A DNA stretch of 64,000 nt from Acanthosepion pharaonis. Taxonomy: Eukaryota > Mollusca > Cephalopoda > Sepiida > Sepiidae. The DNA lies in assembly GCA_903632075.3 (NCBI GenBank), contig CAHIKZ030005577.1, forward strand, positions 2,619,001 through 2,683,000, given 5' to 3'. This document shows, in pieces, positions 23,111 through 33,717 of the stretch. How positions within the stretch are numbered: the first letter of the stretch is position 1; every line of letters starts with the position of its first letter. Below the pieces are notes generated by a model that saw only the letters and a list, made by a program, of their open reading frames with translations, was not told where the DNA came from and did not search any database. Made by a program: the position numbers and the translations under genes.

Positions 23111-24568
23111 ATGAATTTGAATATCAAAAAACACGTGATGTTACACAATGAAGAGAAAAGTTTCCACTGTGAAATCTGCGAATATAAATCTTCCTGGAAT
23201 TCAAATCTCAAAAAGCACATGTTAACACACACTGGAGAGAAACTATTTGACTGTGAAATGTGTGGTTGTAAGTTTTCTCGAAATTCACATCTAAAACGAC
23301 ACATGTTAACACACACAGGAGAGAGACGTTTCCACTGTCAAATTTGTGGATTCAAGTTTTCCCTAAATTCACATCTCAAACAGCACATGTTAACACACAC
23401 AGGAGAGAAACGTTTCCACTGTGAAATCTGTGGATATAAATCTTCCCGAAATTCAGATCTCAAGAAGCACATGTTAACACACACTGGAGAGAAACAATTT
23501 CACTGCGAAATCTGTGGATTTAAGTGTTCCCTAAGTTCTAGTCTCAAAAGCCACATGTTTACACACAGAGGAGAGAAACGTTTCCACTGTGAAATCTGTA
23601 GACTTAAGTTTTCTCAAAGTTCAAGTCTCAAACAACACATGCTAACACACACAGGAGAAAAACCTTTCCACTGTGAAATCTGTGGTTGTAAGTTTTCCCG
23701 AAATTCACATCTCAAACGACACATATTAACACACACCGGAGAGAAACCTTTCCACTGTCAAATCTGTGGATTTACATGTTCCCTAAATTCAAGTCTCAAA
23801 CGACACATGTTAACACACACAGGAGAGAAACATTTCCGATGTCAAGTCTGTGGTTGTAAGTTTTCCCTAAATTCACATCTCAAACAACATATGTTAACAC
23901 ACACAGGAGAGAAACGTTTCCACTGTGAAATCTGTGGATATAAATCTTGCTTAAATGCAGATCTCAAAAAGCACATGTTAATACACACAGGAGAGAAACG
24001 TTTCCACTGTGAAATCTGTGGATTAAAATTTTCTGAAAGTTCCAGTGTCAAACGACACATTTCTACACACACTGGAGAGAAAAAATTTCACTGTGGAATC
24101 TGTGGATTTAAGTTTTCCCGAAATTCAAATCTCAAACGACACATGTTAACACACACAGGGGAGAAACATTTCCACTGTCAAATCTGTGGATTCAACTTTT
24201 CCCGAAATTCACATCTCAAACAACATATGTTAACGCACACAGGAGAGAAACGTTTCCACTGTGGAACCTGTGGATATAAATCTTGTCGAAATGCAGATCT
24301 CAAAAAGCACATGTTAATACACACAGGCGAGAAACGTTTCCACTGTGAAATCTGTGGATTAAAATTTTCTGAAAGTTCCAATGTCACACGACACATTTCT
24401 ACACACACTGGAGAGAAACCATTTCACTGTGGAATCTGTGGATTTAAGTTTTCCCGAAATTCAAATCTCAAACGACACATGTTAAGACACACTAAAGAGA
24501 ATTTTGAGGATTTAAATTTCCCAAAGCACATGTCTCGGACAACACAGGAAGAAACCATTCCACTGTGA
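23111..24568 (+). CDS. C2H2 zinc-finger protein with 16 fingers (ZNF-B)
   Basis: A predicted nuclear, sequence-specific DNA-binding protein of 485 residues. After a 16-residue lead (a half finger, NLNIKKHVMLH) come 16 complete 28-residue fingers of the form F-x-C-x2-C-x12-H-x3-H with HTGEK linkers. All zinc-binding Cys and His are present. The start is the first in-frame ATG; the matching Met is also the start of ZNF-C. Fingers 9-12 (23831-24166) and 13-16 (24167-24502) are a tandem four-finger duplication. Likely contact positions (-1,2,3,6) vary between fingers, e.g. RSHR, LSHQ, RSDK, ESSR, RSNR, over a uniform framework. The tail (FEDLNFPKHMSRTTQEETIPL) is a decayed 17th finger. No KRAB, BTB or other effector domain is visible. 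It is a single coding exon after a predicted non-coding exon 1. Confidence 0.93.
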   Translation: MNLNIKKHVMLHNEEKSFHCEICEYKSSWNSNLKKHMLTHTGEKLFDCEMCGCKFSRNSHLKRHMLTHTGERRFHCQICGFKFSLNSHLKQHMLTHTGEKRFHCEICGYKSSRNSDLKKHMLTHTGEKQFHCEICGFKCSLSSSLKSHMFTHRGEKRFHCEICRLKFSQSSSLKQHMLTHTGEKPFHCEICGCKFSRNSHLKRHILTHTGEKPFHCQICGFTCSLNSSLKRHMLTHTGEKHFRCQVCGCKFSLNSHLKQHMLTHTGEKRFHCEICGYKSCLNADLKKHMLIHTGEKRFHCEICGLKFSESSSVKRHISTHTGEKKFHCGICGFKFSRNSNLKRHMLTHTGEKHFHCQICGFNFSRNSHLKQHMLTHTGEKRFHCGTCGYKSCRNADLKKHMLIHTGEKRFHCEICGLKFSESSNVTRHISTHTGEKPFHCGICGFKFSRNSNLKRHMLRHTKENFEDLNFPKHMSRTTQEETIPL

Positions 24569-25300
24569 AAACTGTGGTCGCAAACAGATATAAAATATTA
24601 CTGAGAAGTAGTTGGTACCCTGATATATATAATGACAAGAAAATAACCTAAAAATAAGCATTGTCAATATGTGATGAGAAATATATGGCATTTTACAAGA
24701 AGCAAAATTGCTTATCCAGTTATAAAATATCTGGTTAATTCAAAAAAGATGAGCATGCCACTATCTTTTGAGACAGACAAGTTAGTATAGCTGTATCTAA
24801 AAATTCTATATTCCACCAGAAGAAATTGATGTTGATTTATTTACAAATCCTTTCAGCAGAGTAAAATTGAATTTTTTAATGCTCTAAATGGAGTACAATT
24901 CTGAACTTTTTGCTTGCCACTTTCTTTCTTTTCAGAATGCTATAACCACTGTACTGTATCCCTTTTGCATGTGGACACTATTCCTACTTTATGAACCTTT
25001 TACAATATTACTTTCTTATAGTTTCTTTGTTTTGTTTTGACTTGCATTATTATTTGTCTCATATTATTTTGTCCTTTTCTTCATTATTATTATTATTTAA
25101 TTTTGTCTATTTTCCCAAAATTCTTCCCACTAAAAATCTTCAGTAAATTTTATTTTGCTAAACTTCAAGTAGCATGTTTCGTTGGAATTCTGCACTGTAT
25201 AATATACACCTGTATGAATATAATTACTTGTGATGTGTCTTTATCGCTTGAGATAATTTCTTTTAATATAATTCTAAAATGATATGAAGTAATCACTATG
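24569..25300 (+). other. Probable 3'UTR of ZNF-B
   Basis: About 25037-25290 matches 50100-50385 in the finger-less relic (shared: TTGTCTCATATTATTTT, ATAATATACACC, TGTGATGTGT). Conservation downstream of two family members in the same order supports a transcribed 3' end. No clean AATAAA is seen here, while the relic copy has one near 50370. The 81-codon open frame in this stretch is AT-rich and not credible. Confidence 0.5.
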
Positions 25301-25900
25301 GGGTTAGATTTTGTTAGGATCCAATCATGAATGATATATACATGGAAGTAATCTTCCTCTTTTGGAATCTGTTAGTCAAATATGGGCAAAAATCTACACC
25401 TTTTTCAATCTGTTTTGTATATGGGGGAAAAGCATTTAAAGATATGTAGCAGTTTGACTAACAAATCTTGAAATCGTTTTCTGCTTTTCTGAAAAACATT
25501 AGTATGAAGGAAACACATAAATTCCAGTTTTGTTTGAAAGATGATAGCCTAATATTAATGCGAATGAAAAGAAAAATTAATTTTCGTATATAACTAAAAA
25601 AAAACTTTGTAAACATTTCTACAATGTTGTGTTTCCTCATAATTCTATCATTTAATTACTTAGATATTTTTTTTAGGTACCTACAAAAGTAGTATCCATT
25701 ATTTTATTCATAAAAGCAATTAAAAGCTTTTCTAATGTCTTATTTTTGTTGCATTTTTTATTTTACAATTCAGTGCAGATTTTCTATAGTTGGAGGTTTT
25801 ATTTAACCCAAATATCTGATAATTTAATAAACTCTGCAAGAACTTGTAAACATTATATGATACAGAAAAAAAAAGAAGTCTGTCTATATTTTTGAGATGA
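25301..25900 (-). repeat. AT-rich dispersed family fragment
   Basis: About 25640-25870, read in reverse, matches the module at 18600-18930 (shared: AAAAGCAATTAAAAGCTTTT and the poly-T/AATTCAGTGCAGATTTT context). The rest is plain AT-rich sequence. Confidence 0.5.
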
Positions 25901-25914
25901 GGTATTATATACAG

Positions 25915-26320
25915 TATTTACATTAGTCAGACTATTGTCCTCATCTTTGTTGCCATATTTGTCACGTTTCGGCCGTTGTACACTCCGGCCTTCTTCAGGT
26001 GGTCCTCAAGGACACATGGCACAGTGGATAAAGGCGTTGGTTAGATCCAGTGACAGCACCCAAAAAGTGTGAGTTCAATATCCGGTTAAGGCAGTGGAGA
26101 ACTTTCAGAGGGAAAATTAGCAGGAGATAACTGATAACTGACATCCATCAAACATGGCACGTGAAACTAGAACAGTCTACCCCAGTGATCGAAATAAAGG
26201 GTTCGGTTCGACATTCCAACCACCTGAAGAAGGCCGGAGCGTACAACGGCCGAAACGTTGTGACAAATATGGCGACAAAGATGAGGACAATAGTCCGACT
26301 AATGTAAATACAGAAAAAAA
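25915..26320. mobile_element. Foldback element with hammerhead-like cores, possibly Penelope-like terminal repeats
   Basis: Inverted arms at about 25918-25999 and 26218-26315 share ACAAATATGGC, AAAGATGAGGACAATAGTC and ACCTGAAGAAGGCCGG. Each arm carries CTGAAGA, a GGCCG/CGGCC stem and GAAAC, in the order of a hammerhead ribozyme core (CUGANGA - stem II - GAAA). Penelope-like retroelements are known to carry hammerheads in their terminal repeats. There is an extra A before stem II and I cannot define a good cleavage triplet, so activity is uncertain. The centre (26010-26120) looks tRNA-like (ACAGTGGATAAAGGCG, GTGAGTTCAATATCCGG). A relative lies at 31425-31645. Confidence 0.65.
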
Positions 26321-26987
26321 AGGAATCTATTTTCATTTCTGGCCACAAGCTAAATATATTATTGTATTTAATCTCCATTTTGCCTTTATATAAAAATATT
26401 CACTTTGAATAATTTTTATTATTCATAAGTCTGATTTATTTTTCTTTGATTTATTAAGGATGAGGGAAAAGTTGGAAAACATATTATTAAATGACATTTA
26501 CACATGTTCGCCATAAGAGTATAGAAGATTTTGAGAGTTTTTTGATCACCAGAATGAAATTCCAATGCTTCAATTTTGAGCCTAACTTTCATCTATGAAT
26601 TGGTTTTCTCCAAAACGGTAATGATTTAAAAAAAAATTTTTTTGTCTTTATTTGACATGTAAAACACCACCTTTCAAATTGAGTGCAATACCATATTTCC
26701 AAGATCGGCTTGCTCTACTGCACATAGTTCTTCTATCAGATTTAGACAGTCAGTTGTATCTGAGCTTGGAAGGTGGCTTCTAACGAAGGAGAAGATAGTC
26801 CCTATTGATGTGGTCATATGTTGCTGTAGGTATCATAAAACTGCAAATATTGCTGAAACAACAAAATAAAAATACCTGTACCTTTTTTCAGGAGTGATGT
26901 AATGGAATAACCTGTCACCTGCCATGAGTGACTACACTATAGGTAGTAACTACCTATAAGTATCTGTAAGTCAATGGACTACAGAGA
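26321..26987. other. Intergenic, nothing recognised
   Basis: AT-rich sequence without a credible reading frame, RNA gene or repeat match inside the window. Confidence 0.5.
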
Positions 26988-27470
26988 CTAGCTGGGATCT
27001 GTTCCAGCTAAACAGTCGAACTCTCTGTCTTCGGGTAGAGAGGAATCCGGACAAGGCTCCGCTGAAGCCTCGTTTGGGGAGGTAGACTGACCCTGAACCC
27101 GTTTATATGGGTTCAAATAGGGAATATTTTTGGCCAAGCCTACGGGCTCGAAGAACCCACATTAAACCGGCCTTGTGCCACATGAAACCCTCGTGGGATG
27201 GGGGGATTGTAACTAAATATACTAGCTGGGATCTGTTCCAGCTAAACAGTCAAACTCTCTCCCTCTGAGCAGATAGGAACCCGGATGAGGCTCCGCCGAA
27301 GGTCAGAGTCTCGATCGGGGAGGTAGACTGACCCTGAACCCGTTTATGCGGGTTCAAAAAGGGAATATTTTTTGCCCAGCTTACGGGCTCAGAGAACCCA
27401 CATTAAACTGACCTTGTGCCACATGCAACCCTTGTGGGGTGGGTAGCTAAATATACTAGCTGGGATCTGC
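26988..27470 (+). repeat. Tandem pair of a structured 234-bp repeat
   Basis: CTAGCTGGGATCTG recurs at 26988, 27222 and 27456, an exact period of 234. There are two full units and the start of a third. Each unit has strong inverted repeats: AGCTGGGATCTGTTCCAGCT, GAACCCGTTTATGCGGGTTC, and an arm around ACGGGCTC. Two more relatives occur as single copies (16480-16710 and reverse 32088-32240). The tandem state could come from unequal exchange or from rolling-circle or multimeric insertion. Confidence 0.88.
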
Positions 27471-28368
27471 TGAGTACGACTCAGACTTACACAAGAATTA
27501 CCGACCTTCCAATAGTAGCACTCTCTATTGGATTGACTTGCGATGACCTTGTGCATAACTGTTACCTTTATTTTTATTGTAATGGTTTTGTACAATAAAC
27601 CTATACTTATTTTATCAACCTTGTTTTTCAAGTATATATTCGTATTAGCACAGAATTAGCAAGGACTCATGTCAAGTAGGGACATAACTCCTGAAAAAAC
27701 ATGACACATAGTGATATAAAAAATATCACCATTACACTAAAAGTCTGATATAGTTTTATAAATTTTGTTATTTTGGTCTGCCATACTTTAGAATGGGGTA
27801 ATGTAGTTTTCATCTGTCATCCCTCAGAATTTTAGGTACTATTTTAAAATGTGTAATTTACTAAATCCTGTTACTCCTTATAGTTGAGTAAGTAATTTTC
27901 CTTGAGTCAAATTTTGATGTGCGAATTTCTTGTGGGGATGTGGGTTATGGTGTCTTGATGCATTTTGTTGACTGAAACATACATCTGGCAGCAAGGCCTC
28001 TTAATTGTTGTTGTGCCCAGGTCTCCACCCTGACTGGGCTGTTAGGGTCCCAACTATAGACAAATAGTGACCTCCCAAACAAAAACAAAACACTATGAAA
28101 GTATAAAAATACACCTTTAAAATAAAAATGCTAGCAAAATTTAAATGTTAAATGACCATTAATGCCTGTTTATAGCAAAATGACCAGCAATACATTTTAT
28201 CTGTAGTTGAAGGCGCATGTAATTGCATTCAAAATATTTAGATTTCAATATTAAATGACCCATAGAGGTTGACATGCCACTAAACAAAACCAACGAAACC
28301 AACCCAAATTGACTGAAATATAAACTTTTAATAAATTTTAAATCATTCTAAAACTTACATATTGAGAC
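27471..28368. other. Intergenic; possible LTR or gene 3' end near 27590
   Basis: After the truncated third 234-bp unit there is a GC-average stretch ending in GTACAATAAACC near 27592, which could be a poly(A) signal of an old retroelement. Beyond that nothing is recognised. Open frames on both strands at 27389-27631 overlap the repeat and are not believable. Confidence 0.35.
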
Positions 28369-28410
28369 AACCTTTCTGTAATTTTCTTGCAAGAAAATCG
28401 CAGAAAGGTT
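28369..28410. repeat. 42-bp loopless palindrome
   Basis: Arms of 21 bases (AACCTTTCTGTAATTTTCTTG and its near complement) meet with no spacer and two mismatches. It could extrude as a cruciform, or act as a bidirectional terminator-like hairpin in RNA. It lies about 90 bases left of the mariner end. Confidence 0.85.
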
Positions 28411-28497
28411 TTCTGAATAATAATAAAAGAAAACAATGGACAACATATTTAAATAATTATAATATGTTTAAAAAATTTGTTTAATTATTTCTTTGTA

Positions 28498-29786
28498 TCA
28501 GGTCATCCCATATGTTCTGTCCAAATTTTGAATAAAGAAAACAAGTGACCAAATGTTACATTTAATTACAGATTCAATCAACAATGTATTTTCCCTGATT
28601 ATCTATTATTTCCTTCCATCTATTAACAAGCTTACTAATTCCATTACTGTAAAATTCTTTTGGCTTTCATTCAAAGAACTTACAAATGTCAGTTTTAACC
28701 TTCTCCTGTGTTACAAAAGCTGTTTCTTCCAAATGATTCTGTAAGCTACGAAACAAATGGTAGTCTGAAGGAGCAAGATCAGGAGAATAAGGTGGATAAG
28801 GAATTTTCTCCCAACCAAGTTCTTTGGTGTTTTGTGACGTGATTCTTGCTGTGTGTGGTCGCACATTGTCCTGATGAAACATCACCGCTTTTTGATTCAC
28901 TAGAGCAGGTCTTTTTTTCCTCAAAACTTGGTTCAAATGCTCTAATTACTGACAGTATATTTGAGCATTAATTGTTGCATTAGGTGGTAAGAATTGAAAG
29001 TGGATTATTCCTTGGCGATCCCACCAGATTGAAAGAAGAACCTTTTGCCCATGAAGTTCCCTTCTCGGCTGTGGCTGGGGTCCTTCCCCTTTACCAAGCC
29101 ACTGTCTATGATGCTTAACATTACGATAAAAGATCCATTTTTCATCACCAGTCACAAGTCTATCCAAAAAAGGTGAAACAATTTGGCAAGAATGGAGAGA
29201 AGAGCAGATGTCAACTTGGGATTTGAGGTTGTTTTCAGACAATTCATGAGGCACCCATTTCCAAGTTCAGGAACTTTTCCAAGTTGTTGAAGATGACGAT
29301 GAACAGTTGTATGGTTTGAACTGAGAACCACTGCCAATTCCTCAACTGATAAAGCAGGATTTTCTTCAAGGGCTGCTTCAAGAAGCTTTTCATCAAACTC
29401 AACTGGACGTTCGGTTCGATCTTCATCTTCAAGGGTGAAATCTCCACCTCTGAATTTTGCAAACCATCTTCTGCAAGTTCCTTCATTCACACGTTCCTCT
29501 CCATAAACTGAGTGAATGTTTCTAGCCACTTCGGCTGCTGAGTTTCCTTTCTTGAACTCATAAAGCATTATATGCCTCAAATGATTCTTGGGTACTTCCA
29601 TGTTAGCAGGGTTTTAATCAAACAAAATTTAATTTTATTGTTCTCTGAAATAAAATTTGATCAGTTTAAATGCATCTAAACATAAAAATAATGTTCAGCT
29701 CCATTAGACATTATAAAATACATCTTTAAATTTCGTTCATTTTAACAAAAAGTTAAAATTCAGACAGAACTTATGGGATGACCTGA
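28498..29786 (-). mobile_element. Full-length mariner element, inactivated
   Basis: 1289 bp with terminal inverted repeats of about 30 bp. The left end starts TCAGGTCATCCCATATGTTC; the right end is its near complement, finishing GGGATGACCTGA. Both sides are flanked by TA (28496-28497 and 29787-29788), the target duplication of Tc1/mariner elements. It carries one transposase gene on the reverse strand, now broken. Confidence 0.95.
28667..29601 (-). pseudogene. Mariner transposase (DD34D type), pseudogene
   Basis: The reverse-strand ATG at 29601 opens an N-terminal helix-turn-helix region (HIMLYEFKKGNSAAEVARNI, then RRWFAKFRGGDFTLED), followed by a second helix-turn-helix (LSVEELAVVLSSNHTTVHRH). 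The frame shifts near 29265. In the new frame are the catalytic blocks: VTGDEKWI (first Asp), FHQDNVRPHTA (second Asp) and YSPDLAPSDYHLF (third Asp, 34 residues on). An in-frame stop lies near 28944 between the first and second blocks, and the frame ends at 28667. The gene would have encoded a cut-and-paste DNA transposase acting on the flanking terminal repeats. One frameshift plus one stop make it dead, though the three catalytic Asp survive. Confidence 0.94.
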
Positions 29787-29788
29787 TA

Positions 29789-30587
29789 AATACATTGAGA
29801 CACCTTGAAAAATCATCCTTGTAAAATTTAAAACAGTAAAATTAAATGCTTTCAGCATGGCACATTTATTGACAAGAAATTATTCTATTCCAGCCAGATG
29901 TTTCATTCATTCAAAAATAAAAAATGAAAAAATATCTTCTTTATTTAAACCTTTTTCCTGTATTTTATTTCAGTATGATGAAACATTTTTTTTTTCAATT
30001 TTAAGCTTACAAACCCATCATGTTAAAATACCAGTCTCTGTACATTTGTAGACTTCAGGTTCCATCCTGGTCTACAACAACCAATTGTAGTCTCTTTTGC
30101 CAGACCATCTGATGTCCAATCCCCACAGCTGATCATTGAGTTGATCACTTTGAAGCAAACCTTGCCTTGTCCCATGTTGTGTTTGATTTTGATCGCAAGG
30201 CTAACAAGGATCAAATAATCAACAGGAATTGTATTGGTTTGGTCTAGGTAAAGTGAAGTCAAAAGTAAAAACCAAAATAATAATTTGAATAAAAGAAAAT
30301 GCTTCTATATAACAGTCTTTGTACAGAGCTACTATTAAAATTATTAATTCTTCAAGCAGGAATATATATGTGTTGTGCAGAAAATAAATTCCTTGTGTAG
30401 AATTATCAACCCCTCCCACTTTGCATATCAATATGACATTTTTCTTGATGTGACTAAATTTGACAAAAAGTTTCTGGAACTAGACTCCATTTGGAGGTTT
30501 TCTTCAGGCAGTAAGTTATGCAAGATTGAGTGAAGCAGTTGTCTCTTATCTCCAACAGAAATTTGAGTGGCTACTGTCTTGGTCACT
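29789..30587. other. Intergenic, nothing recognised
   Basis: AT-rich sequence. Short open frames on both strands lack recognisable motifs. Confidence 0.5.
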
Positions 30588-30935
30588 TCAATCTTCTCCT
30601 TGTGGACATTCGCCCAAAACCGCTGTGGTTTTCGTGCATGGGTCCGATGTGGCCTGAAGTTTCAGTGATTCCCCCAACCTATGCAAAGAGTTTTTGTCAT
30701 TTGACTCTGGAAAATTAACTCTGTGTCCAATTTTGGGGAGATCCCTTCTCCTAAGAGTAGTGGTAGCAGAATATTGATCCACCCTAACTCCTTCTTTCTC
30801 ATATTGGTACCTCATACCAATACTACCCATGGACGTAGGCAATTCCTCTGTCCCCCTGGGTATTTCACCTGAGCCCTTCACTTCAGTTGTCATTTTGACA
30901 AACTTCAGTTTTAGACTGCATAGACAAATGGCCAT
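30588..30935 (-). other. Unrecognised 115-codon open frame
   Basis: A reverse-strand frame of 115 codons with balanced composition (RRRDLPKIGHRVNFPES, many Glu/Lys/Arg) that stands out from the AT-rich noise around it. No domain is recognised and there are no flanking splice or promoter signals that I trust. The sequence just downstream on that strand keeps some protein-like composition but has stops. It may be a retroelement or processed-gene fragment. Confidence 0.25.
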
Positions 30936-31424
30936 GACTTAGCTTGCAATCATTAATTTTAGTTATCACTCGAAATTTTCATCAATGGAATTTTTCAAGC
31001 AAGGCTTCATTCCCTCAATTGGACATTCACCTGTTGTTCCCTTGATAGTCTTCTTAGCAAGTTTTGACATGTGACACTCGGGTTTTGGTTCTTATCTAAA
31101 GAAATTCTATTTCTTTAGTGATCTACACTTTACACCCTCTCTTTCTCCCTTATGTTTTATTCATGGAAGAAAAACAAACTTTCTGAATTTTCTCAGTATA
31201 GCTATTGAGCTATTTCTTAACCCTTTCAGTGTCTGATAGTTTCACACAATCACCAATGTTAAGCAACATCAAGCCTAGTAAGTACTTAGATGGGTTATTA
31301 CTTGGGAATACCAGGTGCTGTAATTTTGGATGTGTGGGTAGTGTAATTGCAGTTGGCTTCATTATATTCTGTTATGCACAAAAACCTTTAGGAAAGGTAT
31401 GTGTCTACTGCTTCTCCCTCAACT
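30936..31424. other. Intergenic, nothing recognised
   Basis: Mixed-composition sequence with no supported feature. Confidence 0.45.
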
Positions 31425-31645
31425 GTTCTAGTTCCACGTGCCATGTTTGATGGATGTCAGTTATCAGTTATCTCCTGTTAACATGGCACGTGGAACTAGA
31501 ACAGTCTACCCCAGTGATTGAAATAAAGGGTTCAGTTCGAAATTCCAACCACCTGAAGAAGGCCGGAGCGTACAATGGCCAAAACGTTGTGACAAATATG
31601 GCGACAAAGATGAGGACAATAGTCCGACTAATGTAAATACTGTAT
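31425..31645 (+). mobile_element. Second foldback element with a decayed hammerhead-like core
   Basis: Left part: an inverted repeat of about 24 bases (CTGTTCTAGTTCCACGTGCC at 31426-31445, its complement near 31483-31506) with a short loop containing GATGTCAGTTATCAGTTATC. Right part: almost identical to 26150-26315, including CCACCTGAAGAAGGCCGG and AGTCCGACTAATGTAAATAC. The GAAA box has become CAAAA here (GGCCAAAACG), so any ribozyme should be inactive. Confidence 0.7.
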
Positions 31646-32087
31646 AAAATCCAAGTTTGCCAGAAAAACTATTGAATAATTTTTGTTGTGGTTACAAACT
31701 TATAGTGGCTTTTAAATAGCAATAAGTAATTCAATCTAGAATATTTCAAATACTTTATATCAAAAATATTAAAAAAAATATACAAAACTTCTCTTATTGT
31801 AATTTTCTAAGTGTAGCTTAGATGTGGCACAAGGCCACAACTATGGGGTATCCAGTGACGATCAAATTGCTCAAAAAAATAAAACTGATGTACAAGTCAA
31901 TAAATTGATATTTTATCTCCCACCAGAAAGATAAATTGAAAAAAAAAAAAAATCATGTAAATTGTCTTTTTAATGTATTTGACTTTTGCTAGACATAAAA
32001 TGTAAAGATGACAATTTTTTTTTCTTTTCTGATTCACAAGTTTCTTTTCTCTTTCTTTGAATTGATGAAATCTTAGTATTTATCGAT
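31646..32087. other. Intergenic, nothing recognised
   Basis: AT-rich sequence with no supported feature. Confidence 0.5.
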
Positions 32088-32240
32088 CCACCCACGAGGA
32101 TAGAATGTGGCACAAGGCCGGTTTAATGTGAGTATCCCCGAGCCTGTAGGCTCGGCCAAAAATATAGCCTTTTTGAACCTGCCTAGACGGGTTCAGGCCC
32201 TGTCTACCTCCCTGAACGAAACCTTGCCCTTCAGCAAACA
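32088..32240 (-). repeat. Truncated structured repeat joined to zinc-finger sequence
   Basis: The reverse complement matches the 234-bp unit at 26988-27455 (shared: GGTTCA, AGACAGGGCC-type arm, GGCCAAAAATAT, TTAAACCGGCCTTGTGCCAC). It ends at CCCTTCAGCA, immediately followed by CACACACTGGAAAGAAACC of a zinc-finger linker. The repeat therefore seems to have inserted into, or been joined to, the finger array. Confidence 0.7.
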
Positions 32241-33320
32241 CACACTGGAAAGAAACCATTTTCTTGGGAAGTGAGTGGGTCAGCATTTTCAGTTCATTCC
32301 AATTTAAAACAATACAAATACACACTGGAGAAAAATATTTTCTTACCAAATATGTGGAAAAACGTTTTCAGAAAATTCAGTGTTGTCAAGATATATGCAT
32401 GTACATACTGGAGAAAAAACACTTTCTTGTCAAGTGTGTGGATCAGGATATTCTAGCAAATCATGTTTGCAGAGACACATATGAATACACACTGGAGATA
32501 AATTATATTCTTATCAAGTGTGTGGGCCAGTATTTTCACAAAGTTCATTTTTGAAAAGGCACATGTGAGTACACACTGGGGAGAAACCATATCTATGTAA
32601 AATATGTGGATCTGCATTTTCAGACAAATCTAACTTTAAAAATCACATGGAAATACACACGGGAGAGAAACCATATTCTTGCCAACTATGTGAGTTAACA
32701 TTTTCAAAGAATATTGATTTGCAAAGACATGAGAACACACACTGGGAAAAACTTTATTCATGCACACTGTGTGGATCAGCGTTTTCAGATAATTCACATT
32801 TGAGAAACACACAGGTGACAAACCATTTTCATGTCAAGTGTGTGGATCAGCCTTTTCAAAGAGCTCATACTTAAAATTGCATATGCAAACACACACTGGA
32901 GAGAAACCTTATTCATGCACAGTGTGTGGATCAACATTTTTGGAGAGTTCAAGCTTAAAAGGGCATATGTGAATAGACTGGGGAGAAACCATTTTCATGT
33001 CAAGTGTGAAGAACAGCCTTTTCAATGAGCTTCTATTTAAAAGTGCACATGCTAACAAAATGGAGAGAAACCATTTTCTTACAAAGTGTGTGGGTCAGCA
33101 TTTTCATGGAATTCAGCTTTAAAGGTACATATACATAAACATGTATAAAGTACATATTTGAACTTATTCTTGAGAGAAGCCATTTATTTATACTATGTGT
33201 GGATTAGTATTTTCAGTAAGTTCCACTTGACAACTGCATAAATCTTTTTCAGACAGATTGAATTAAAAATTGCACATCCACATGCAAGAGAAAAAACATT
33301 TTTTCTACTGTGGTTGATCA
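32237..33320 (+). pseudogene. C2H2 zinc-finger pseudogene of a second subfamily
   Basis: About eleven to twelve finger remnants with linkers such as THTGEKPYSCQLCELTF and YSCTLCGSAFSDNSHL. The style (SC-x2-CGSAFS) differs from the FHCEICG style of ZNF-B and ZNF-C, so this is another subfamily. The longest intact run (about 32647-32874) covers two to three fingers. Frameshifts and stops interrupt the rest. No exon head of the ZNF-B type is found upstream, where a structured repeat abuts instead. Confidence 0.88.
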
Positions 33321-33717
33321 TTTTCTAAAGTTTTATAGCAATCAGGATGAAGGCCAACTCTGAATTCAAAGCTTGTTGGGTGTGGGGCTGGCAACCATAG
33401 CCCATAAAAGCCTATTTAAGAAAATGCAGCAGATATTCCTAGTGTGGTGAGGCTCTGGTCCTACACTCCACAGCAAAATCTACTAGTACTAAGGAGGAAG
33501 TGGATAGATAATTTAATATCTTTGTTTTTACATTAATTATAATTAACTTTTAGCTGATTCAGGTTTTTGATTTGTAATTATTAAATAAGCTGCCATGAAT
33601 ACATGTAATACATTTACCTAAAAAGTCTGATCATACAAAATTTAAATTTATCACATTGTTCCATCCTTTACAATTGAAATGTGATATTTTAAGATGGTAT
33701 CAAAATCTTATAATAGA
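33321..33717. other. Intergenic; possible old retroelement piece
   Basis: About 33370-33480 is richer in GC (GTTGGGTGTGGGGCTGGCAA) and may be a fragment of a retroelement coding region, but too little remains to classify it. Confidence 0.25.

Noticed and set aside
23842..24408. Two 76-codon reverse frames over ZNF-B
   Set aside because: Antisense shadows of the fingers. Their 336-bp offset only reflects the four-finger duplication.
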